DNA of 13,348 nucleotides, from positions 1 to 13,348 of the forward strand of contig JAOZOC010000033.1 of assembly GCA_029933495.1 (NCBI GenBank), in the 5' to 3' direction. Below, piece by piece: positions 7,018 to 13,348 of this stretch (position 1 is the first letter of the stretch; every line of letters begins with the position of its first letter). The DNA comes from Bacteroidales bacterium. GTDB taxonomy: Bacteria > Bacteroidota > Bacteroidia > Bacteroidales > JAADJA01. The position numbers were made by a program, and so were the translations under genes. The notes below the pieces were generated by a model. It made no database searches, was not told the DNA's origin, and worked only from the letters and a program-made list of their open reading frames with translations.

Positions 7018-9126
7018 ATGAAGACTGTAAATATTTTCGATACTCCAATTGAATATCTTAAGGGTGTTGGACCGGTGAGGGCTGATATCCTGAAAAAGGA
7101 ACTGAAAATATTTACATTTAATCACCTTCTTCATTATTTTCCTTTCAGATATGTTGACAGAAGCAAATTTTATATGGTTGCTGAAGTAAATAACGATTCT
7201 ACCTATTTTCAAATTAGAGGTAAAATCATTGATATGCATAAAGTCGGACAGGGTAGGAGTCAGCGTCTTGTTGCCACACTTTGGGATGAAACAGGTAATA
7301 TTGAACTTGTGTGGTTTAAAGGAATAAAATGGATTGTCGACAAAATTAAATCCGATAAGGAGTATATTGTTTTTGGTAAGCCAAATTATTTTAATGGCAG
7401 ATACAATATACCACATCCGGAAATTGAAGAGGTTGGCGCAACTAAAATTGATTTGGGAGAACAATTACAACCCTTTTACTTCTCAACCGAAAAGTTGAAA
7501 TCAAAAGGCCTTGATAGTAAGGGCATTAGTAAAATAATGAAGAATCTGATGCCTGTAATTCAAGGACATCTAAACGAAACATTAACTCCTGAAATAATTA
7601 ACAACCTAAAATTGATTCCAAGGGAAGATGCATTAACAAATATTCATTTTCCAAGGAATCAGCAAATACTTCAAAGAGCCCGTGCAAGACTTAAGTTTGA
7701 AGAGTTATTTTTTATTCAGTTAACACTTCTTGAATTAAAAATAATTCGTACCGAAAAAGTTAAAGGTCATGTTTTTTCTGTCGTTGGCAATTACTTCAAC
7801 GACTTTTATCATAAAAACCTGCCTTTTGAGCTTACCGGAGCACAAAAGAAAGTTACAAAGGAGATACGTGCGGATTTGGGAATGGGAAAACAGATGAACA
7901 GGCTTTTGCTGGGAGATGTGGGAAGCGGGAAGACATTGGTTGCCTTAATGAATATGCTAATTGCTGTTGATAACGGTTACCAGGCTTGTATGATGGCTCC
8001 AACTGAAATTCTTTCGGTTCAGCATTTCAATTCCATCTCAAAATTTTTGCATGGACTTGATATTAACGTTAGGTTACTTACAGGCTCAACAAAAACGGCA
8101 GAGCGTAAAATTATACACGAAGAGTTGCAAAATGGAGAATTACCCCTACTTGTAGGAACACATGCCCTGATTGAAGACAAAGTGAAGTTTAAAAACCTCG
8201 GACTCGTAGTTATTGATGAGCAGCATCGTTTTGGAGTTCAACAAAGAGCTAAATTATGGAAAAAAAATATTATCCCACCACATATTCTGGTTATGACGGC
8301 AACACCTATCCCCAGGACGCTTGCAATGACCTTTTACGGTGACCTTGATGTATCGGTTATAGATGAAATGCCTCCCGGAAGAAAACCAATTAAGACTGTC
8401 CACTTTTATGATAAGGACAGGCTGAAGGTTTTTGGGTTTATGAAAAAACAGATTAAAGAGGGCAGGCAAATTTATGTTGTTTATCCCCTGATCAATGAAT
8501 CGGAAAAACTTGATCTGAAAGATTTGATGGATGGTTATGAAAGCATAAGCCGTGAATTTCCTCTTCCTCATTATGCAATAAGTATGGTACATGGCCAACT
8601 AAGCAGTAAAGACAAAGATTATGAAATGCAACGATTTGTTAAAGGGGAAACACAGATTATGGTGGCTACTACCGTTATTGAAGTTGGTGTTGACATTCCG
8701 AATGCAACTGTTATGATAATAGAAAATGCAGAACGATTCGGACTGTCACAATTACATCAGTTACGCGGGCGTGTCGGACGAGGTGGTAGTCAGTCATTTT
8801 GTATTTTAATGACAAAGGACAAGCTCACAAACGATGGCTGGCAACGTATAAAAACGATGGTTAGTACAACCGATGGATTTAAGATTTCCGAAGCCGACTT
8901 AAGACTACGGGGACCCGGAGACCTGATGGGAACCCAACAAAGTGGAATTATTGACCTTAAAATAGCAGACCTCATAAAGGATGAAAAAATTCTGCAATAT
9001 GCAAGGACTACAGCAATAAAGATTCTTAAAAAAGACCCTCATCTTAATAATGAAGAAAATAGAATTCTTCGTAAACAGTTAGCCTATTTGAATAAAAACA
9101 GAATTGACTGGAGCAGGATAAGTTAA
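7018..9126 (+). CDS. recG: ATP-dependent DNA helicase RecG
   Basis: RecG is a superfamily 2 double-stranded DNA translocase that remodels stalled replication forks and branch-migrates Holliday junctions in the cytoplasm. The 702 residues match the family length (E. coli 693). The N-terminal part (1-250) holds the wedge/OB domain, beginning with IEYLKGVGPVRADIL. Helicase motifs follow in order: Walker A GDVGSGKT (299-306), APTEILS, GTHALI, Walker B DEQH (400-403) with RFGVQQR, motif III TATPIPRT, then VATTVIEVGVDIPNA and QLRGRVGRG. The C-terminus has the RecG signature DLRLRGPGDLMGTQQSG. An ATG at 7014 is out of frame; the ATG at 7018 gives the standard N-terminus. It probably has its own promoter and is followed by pheT after 36 bases. 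Confidence 0.98.
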   Translation: MKTVNIFDTPIEYLKGVGPVRADILKKELKIFTFNHLLHYFPFRYVDRSKFYMVAEVNNDSTYFQIRGKIIDMHKVGQGRSQRLVATLWDETGNIELVWFKGIKWIVDKIKSDKEYIVFGKPNYFNGRYNIPHPEIEEVGATKIDLGEQLQPFYFSTEKLKSKGLDSKGISKIMKNLMPVIQGHLNETLTPEIINNLKLIPREDALTNIHFPRNQQILQRARARLKFEELFFIQLTLLELKIIRTEKVKGHVFSVVGNYFNDFYHKNLPFELTGAQKKVTKEIRADLGMGKQMNRLLLGDVGSGKTLVALMNMLIAVDNGYQACMMAPTEILSVQHFNSISKFLHGLDINVRLLTGSTKTAERKIIHEELQNGELPLLVGTHALIEDKVKFKNLGLVVIDEQHRFGVQQRAKLWKKNIIPPHILVMTATPIPRTLAMTFYGDLDVSVIDEMPPGRKPIKTVHFYDKDRLKVFGFMKKQIKEGRQIYVVYPLINESEKLDLKDLMDGYESISREFPLPHYAISMVHGQLSSKDKDYEMQRFVKGETQIMVATTVIEVGVDIPNATVMIIENAERFGLSQLHQLRGRVGRGGSQSFCILMTKDKLTNDGWQRIKTMVSTTDGFKISEADLRLRGPGDLMGTQQSGIIDLKIADLIKDEKILQYARTTAIKILKKDPHLNNEENRILRKQLAYLNKNRIDWSRIS

Positions 9127-9133
9127 TAAATCT

Positions 9134-9141
9134 TACATTTG
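9134..9141 (+). promoter_or_regulatory. -7 box of a likely pheT promoter
   Basis: TACATTTG, in the 36-base recG-pheT gap, exactly matches TAnnTTTG and lies 21 bases before the pheT start. No good TTG is found at 17-23 bases upstream (CTG at 9108-9110 is the nearest), so only the -7 element is supported. pheT could also be read through from recG, since no terminator is seen between them. Confidence 0.4.
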
Positions 9142-9162
9142 CAGTTTCAAAATTTTTAAAAA

Positions 9163-11637
9163 ATGAAAATTTCATATAACTGGCTGAAAGATTATCTCAA
9201 TTTTGAGCTTTCACCGGAAAAGCTTTCCAAATTACTAACTGATAGCGGACTTGAGGTCGAAGGACTCGAAAAATGGCAATCGGTTAAAGGTGGAATGGAA
9301 GGGATTGTAATAGGAGAAGTTGTTACCTGCGAAAAGCATCCCAATGCAGACAAGTTAAGTGTTACTACCGTTGATATTGGTGACGGTAAACTACTTCCTA
9401 TAGTTTGCGGTGCTCCCAATGTTGCAGCTGGCCAGAAAGTGGTAGTTGCTACTGTCGGGACAAAATTGTACGAGGGAGATGATTACTTTGAAATTAAAAA
9501 AGCCAAACTTCGTGGTGAGGTTTCAGAAGGAATGATTTGTGCAGAAGATGAAATCGGATTGGGTACTTCTCATGATGGAATAATGGTGCTCAATGAAGAA
9601 GCAAAGCCTGGCACAACTGCAGCAGGATTTTTTAATATTACCGAAGATTACGTTTTTGAAATAGGTCTTACTCCTAATCGTACTGATGCTATGTCGCATA
9701 TAGGTACTGACAGGGATATAAAGGCAGTCCTTGATAATATTGACTTTCTTAATAAGATACAATCCGATAGGGAAATTAATCCTCCTTCAATTGAAAAGTT
9801 CAAAGTTGATAATCACGATTTGGATATAGATGTGATTGTTGAAAACGGTGAAGCCTGTCCGCGTTATACCGGAGTTACAATTTCGGGGATAGAAGTAAAA
9901 GAATCGCCTGACTGGCTCAAAAACAGACTAAATGCAATCGGCCTCAAACCTATTAATAATATAGTTGATATTACAAATTATGTTCTGCACGAGACAGGAC
10001 AACCTTTGCACGCCTTTGATGCAGACAAGATTACAGGGAATAAAGTAGTTGTAAAAAAACTTTCAAAAGGAACAAAGTTTACAACACTTGACGAAGAAGA
10101 AAGAGAGTTAACGGGTAACGACCTGATGATATGCAATACCGAAGAAGGTATGTGTATTGGAGGTGTTTTCGGTGGATTAAAGTCAGGAGTTACCGGCCAA
10201 ACGACAAATATTTTTCTTGAAAGTGCATGGTTCGATCCGGTACATATTCGTAAAACATCGAAACATCACGACCTCAATACAGATGCTTCTTTCAGATTTG
10301 AGCGTGGTATCGACCCCGAAATGGTAATTTATGCTCTTAAAAGAGCAACCCTGTTAATTCAAGAGCTAGCGGGTGGAGTAATTTCATCTGAAATTAAAGA
10401 TGTTTATTCGAAACCTTTCGAAAACACTAAAGTAGGTGTTTATTGGAAAAATATCGACAGGCTTATTGGCAAAAATCTTGGAAATGATGTAATTAAAAAT
10501 ATTCTCACTTCTCTGGAGTTTAAAATTTTGGAAGAAACCGAAGAGGGAATGAAATTATCCGTCCCCTCCTATAGAATTGATGTTACAAGAGAAGCCGATG
10601 TTATTGAGGAGATTCTAAGGATTTACGGTTATGATAATATTGAGATACCTGCACAACAAACCTCTGCAATATCTCACCGAAAAAAACCTGACTCTGAAAA
10701 GGTTAAAAATACTATTGCTGCATTTCTGAGTGATAACAGCTTTAGCGAGATTATGAATAATTCGCTTACAAAAGCGGACTATTATGAAAAATACAATGAC
10801 TTTGACGAAAATCGGAATGTAAAAATCCTGAATCCTTTAAGTCGTGACCTGAATGTAATGCGACAGTCGTTGCTTTTTGGCGGACTTGAAGTAATATCTT
10901 ATAATCTTAACAGAAGAATTACAGATCAAAAATTATTTGAGTTTGGCAAAACTTATTTCAAAAATCCCGATACAGATAAAGGCAGACAGGTAACCGAAAA
11001 ATATGATGAAATAAATAATCTTGCCATTTTTGTTACAGGAAAAAAGGATAATGAAAGCTGGTACACACCAGAAAAAGAGGCAGATTTCACTTTCCTTAAA
11101 GCAATGTCACAAAATCTTCTCAGGCGCATCGGAATACCCTTTTACAAATTTGAACACCTCACAAGTAAAAAAGAATATTTCGATTACGGACTTGAAGTAT
11201 CTTACAATAAAAAACAGGTTTTTGAAATTGGAAAAATATCATCAAAACTGTTAAAAAATTTCGATATCAAACAGAGTGTTTTATTTGCAGCTTTTAACTG
11301 GGATTATGTTTTTGAACTTGTTAAAAAAGTAAAAATAGAGTATGTCGGAATTTCAAAGTATCCAGAAGTAAGACGTGACCTTGCATTATTACTTGATAAG
11401 AAGATACCTTTTGCTGATATCGAAAAGCTGGCATACGAAACAGAAAGAAAACTGTTAAAATCCGTGAATCTTTTTGATGTTTATGAAGGGGAGAATATTG
11501 CAAAGGATAAAAAATCGTATGCAGTAAGTTTTATTTTACAAGATAAAGACAAAACTCTTACCGATAAAGTGATTGACAAGGTAATGAAAAAGATGATGAG
11601 GATTTTTGAAGAGAAATTAAATGCAAGTATCAGATAA
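9163..11637 (+). CDS. pheT: Phenylalanine--tRNA ligase beta subunit
   Basis: With PheS (not in this window), PheT forms the alpha2-beta2 cytoplasmic enzyme that charges tRNA-Phe with phenylalanine. The 824 residues fit the bacterial beta subunit (about 790-820). Domains in order: the N-terminal segment MKISYNWLKDYLNF; an OB-fold tRNA-binding domain at about 40-155 with VVTCEKHPNADKLSV; the B3/4 domain at about 210-400, associated with editing of misacylated Tyr, with NNIVDITNYVLHETGQPLHA; the B5 domain at about 420-495, ending SYRIDVTREADVIEEILRIYG; the catalytic-like core at about 500-700; and a C-terminal FDX-ACB domain from about 727 (YVGISKYPEVRRDLALLL). No disruption is seen. pheS and pheT are separate here. 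A sugar dehydrogenase starts 27 bases after the stop. Confidence 0.98.
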   Translation: MKISYNWLKDYLNFELSPEKLSKLLTDSGLEVEGLEKWQSVKGGMEGIVIGEVVTCEKHPNADKLSVTTVDIGDGKLLPIVCGAPNVAAGQKVVVATVGTKLYEGDDYFEIKKAKLRGEVSEGMICAEDEIGLGTSHDGIMVLNEEAKPGTTAAGFFNITEDYVFEIGLTPNRTDAMSHIGTDRDIKAVLDNIDFLNKIQSDREINPPSIEKFKVDNHDLDIDVIVENGEACPRYTGVTISGIEVKESPDWLKNRLNAIGLKPINNIVDITNYVLHETGQPLHAFDADKITGNKVVVKKLSKGTKFTTLDEEERELTGNDLMICNTEEGMCIGGVFGGLKSGVTGQTTNIFLESAWFDPVHIRKTSKHHDLNTDASFRFERGIDPEMVIYALKRATLLIQELAGGVISSEIKDVYSKPFENTKVGVYWKNIDRLIGKNLGNDVIKNILTSLEFKILEETEEGMKLSVPSYRIDVTREADVIEEILRIYGYDNIEIPAQQTSAISHRKKPDSEKVKNTIAAFLSDNSFSEIMNNSLTKADYYEKYNDFDENRNVKILNPLSRDLNVMRQSLLFGGLEVISYNLNRRITDQKLFEFGKTYFKNPDTDKGRQVTEKYDEINNLAIFVTGKKDNESWYTPEKEADFTFLKAMSQNLLRRIGIPFYKFEHLTSKKEYFDYGLEVSYNKKQVFEIGKISSKLLKNFDIKQSVLFAAFNWDYVFELVKKVKIEYVGISKYPEVRRDLALLLDKKIPFADIEKLAYETERKLLKSVNLFDVYEGENIAKDKKSYAVSFILQDKDKTLTDKVIDKVMKKMMRIFEEKLNASIR

Positions 11638-11664
11638 ACCAAATATCAATTAAATCTTATTATT

Positions 11665-13311
11665 ATGGCAGAGAAACAAGCATTATTATCAGTTACCCCC
11701 GCAGGTGAAAAATTTGTTATCCCTCAGAAAGAGGAGTATGATTCGGAATACAAACGCCTTGAAAAACTGGCAAAGCAGGCAAAAGCCCAAGGCAAAGAGA
11801 TTGTAGTTGTTATGGGTCTGGGGTTTGTAGGTGTGGTAATGGCAGCAATCGTTGCAGACGCAAAAGACAAAGATGGCAATTACAACAAGTTCGTAATTGG
11901 CTATCAACGACCCAGTGTCAGGAGTTATTGGAAAATCCCATTGGTAAACAGAGGAGAATCACCAGTTAAGGCTGAAGACCCTGAGGTTGACAAAATAATA
12001 GAAAGAACAACCAAAAAGTCAAAAACATTTGTTGCAACATACAATAGTGACTGTCTGAAACTTGCTGATGTTGTGGTTGTGGATGTTCAGTGCGATTATG
12101 CAAAGAAAGAGCTCGGAAATATGAAAACGGGCGAAACCGATATGGCTGCACTTGAAGCTTCAATGAAGACAATTGGTGAAAACATACCTCCCCATGCTCT
12201 TGTCCTTATCGAAACTACAGTTGCTCCAGGAACAACCGAATTTGTAGCCTGGCCAATTCTTAAAAAGGCTTTTGCAAAACGTGGATTAAAAGAGACACCC
12301 CTGCTATCACACAGCTTCGAGCGCGTGATGCCAGGACGTGAGTATGTTTCATCAATACGTGATTTTTGGAGAGTATGTTCAGGATGTAACCTGGAAGCAA
12401 GAACCTATGTGGAGAAATTTCTGCGTGAAGTTTTGAATACCGAAAAGTTTCCGCTTACTGTTATGGACCGCCCTATGGAATCAGAAACGACAAAAATAGT
12501 AGAGAATTCATATCGTGCTACTATTCTTGCTTTTATGAATGAGTGGAGCCTGTTTGCTGAGCGTAACGGAGTTGACCTGATAAAGGTGATGAATGCCATT
12601 AAGCAGCGACCAACACACAGCAATATGATTTTCCCTGGACCGGGAATCGGGGGATATTGTCTGCCTAAGGACGGAGGACTGGGTTACTGGGCTTATCGTC
12701 ATATACTAGGATTTGAAGATGGTGACGATGTATTTAAAATCACTCCTACAGCTATTGATATCAATGATACACGAGGCCTTCACGTTGCAGAACTTACACG
12801 CGATGCACTTCGTAATATGGGACGCTACATAGCTGGTTCCGATGTGCTAATTTGTGGTGCAAGCTATCGTGAGGATGTTGGTGATACACGATACAGTGGC
12901 AGTGAACTTGTTCTTCGTAAGCTTACCGAAATGGGAGCTGAAATGAAGGTTCATGACCCTTATGTTGATAACTGGAATGAATTTGAGTTACAAGACGAAG
13001 ATAAAGAACACTCCTGGAAACGTTTTTTCCGTAATCAGGATCATCTCAAAGACCTAAGAATTGAAAAGGACCTTAAGAAGGTGCTCAAAGGTGTTGAGGC
13101 TCTGATTCTTGCTGTACCGCATTCGGAGTATAAAAAACTTAAACCGGCTGATATAGTTAAGTGGGCAGGCGGACCAATTGCAATTATTGATGCTTTTGGT
13201 ATCCTTGACGATGATAAGATTAAGGAATATTTTAAACTTGGGTGTGAAGTGAAAGCTCTTGGTCGTGGTCATATTCAAAGGCTTAAGAAAGAGGTGCTGA
13301 ACAGGAAGTAG
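11665..13311 (+). CDS. UDP-glucose/GDP-mannose dehydrogenase family protein, long divergent form
   Basis: The family oxidises the C6 hydroxyl of a nucleotide sugar to a uronic acid in two NAD(P)-dependent steps, usually feeding capsule, O-antigen or exopolysaccharide synthesis. The 548 residues exceed the usual 420-450. About 45 residues precede the Rossmann motif GLGFVG (51-56). Next come ETTVAPGTTE, SHSFERVMPGR, the helix with ESETTKIVENSYRA, the catalytic-Cys motif GPGIGGYCLPKD (Cys332), and a C-terminal Rossmann-like domain with VLICGASYREDVGDTR. The conserved Lys, Asn and Cys of the mechanism are present. The end of the second beta strand reads VIGYQRP, with Gln81 where NAD-dependent members have Asp, and a basic insertion follows. 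The substrate cannot be assigned. The gene may be co-transcribed with pheT (27-base gap, no -7 box or terminator seen); its sugar-pathway partners are not in the window. Confidence 0.88.
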   Translation: MAEKQALLSVTPAGEKFVIPQKEEYDSEYKRLEKLAKQAKAQGKEIVVVMGLGFVGVVMAAIVADAKDKDGNYNKFVIGYQRPSVRSYWKIPLVNRGESPVKAEDPEVDKIIERTTKKSKTFVATYNSDCLKLADVVVVDVQCDYAKKELGNMKTGETDMAALEASMKTIGENIPPHALVLIETTVAPGTTEFVAWPILKKAFAKRGLKETPLLSHSFERVMPGREYVSSIRDFWRVCSGCNLEARTYVEKFLREVLNTEKFPLTVMDRPMESETTKIVENSYRATILAFMNEWSLFAERNGVDLIKVMNAIKQRPTHSNMIFPGPGIGGYCLPKDGGLGYWAYRHILGFEDGDDVFKITPTAIDINDTRGLHVAELTRDALRNMGRYIAGSDVLICGASYREDVGDTRYSGSELVLRKLTEMGAEMKVHDPYVDNWNEFELQDEDKEHSWKRFFRNQDHLKDLRIEKDLKKVLKGVEALILAVPHSEYKKLKPADIVKWAGGPIAIIDAFGILDDDKIKEYFKLGCEVKALGRGHIQRLKKEVLNRK

Positions 13312-13348
13312 AAGGCTTTGTTTTACTGTATAACAATATTTTGACCGT

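Noticed and set aside
6937..7464. 175-codon reverse-strand open frame overlapping the gldN-recG gap and the recG start
   Set aside because: It overlaps the clearly conserved recG N-terminus and the terminator. The translation has no recognisable motif and reads like a shadow of AT-rich coding DNA.

Overview
The window is a stretch of a low-GC Bacteroidota (Bacteroidetes) chromosome. Three things point there. It carries a complete porP-gldK-gldL-gldM-gldN type IX secretion (T9SS) core cluster, a system confined to that phylum. Its start codons have A/T-rich leaders without clear Shine-Dalgarno sequences. Several intergenic gaps carry the phylum-specific TAnnTTTG -7 promoter box. The porP-K-L-M-N order matches Porphyromonas gingivalis more than Flavobacterium johnsoniae, where a gldO paralogue follows gldN and sprF lies elsewhere. 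Genus and species cannot be read from this sequence.

Layout: (1) Positions 1-397, minus strand, hold the 5' part of a YitT-family membrane protein with a good Bacteroidota promoter upstream. (2) Positions 398-731 are an AT-rich divergent intergenic region. (3) Positions 732-6930, plus strand, hold the T9SS cluster: porP/sprF-like protein, GldK lipoprotein, GldL and GldM inner-membrane motor, and GldN. The genes are closely spaced, and a strong intrinsic terminator follows at 6950-6979. (4) Positions 7018-9126 are recG and 9163-11637 are pheT, each with a consensus -7 box just upstream. (5) Positions 11665-13311 are a divergent, long nucleotide-sugar dehydrogenase, possibly read through from pheT.

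How the genes work together: from work on F. johnsoniae and P. gingivalis, GldL and GldM form the proton-driven rotary motor of the T9SS. GldM spans the periplasm to reach the GldK/GldN ring under the outer membrane, and PorP/SprF-type barrels are partners at the outer membrane. The residues known to couple proton flow to rotation (a Glu in GldL helix 2 and Arg9 near the GldM helix) are both present, so the motor looks functional. RecG and PheT are housekeeping enzymes unrelated to secretion. The sugar dehydrogenase probably serves surface polysaccharide synthesis.

I do not see a new system here. The least ordinary signals are an extended GldL cytoplasmic tail built from repeats whose spacing is always a whole number of heptads, and a sugar dehydrogenase lacking the usual NAD-selecting acidic residue. 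No RNA genes, mobile elements, CRISPR arrays or pseudogenes were seen.
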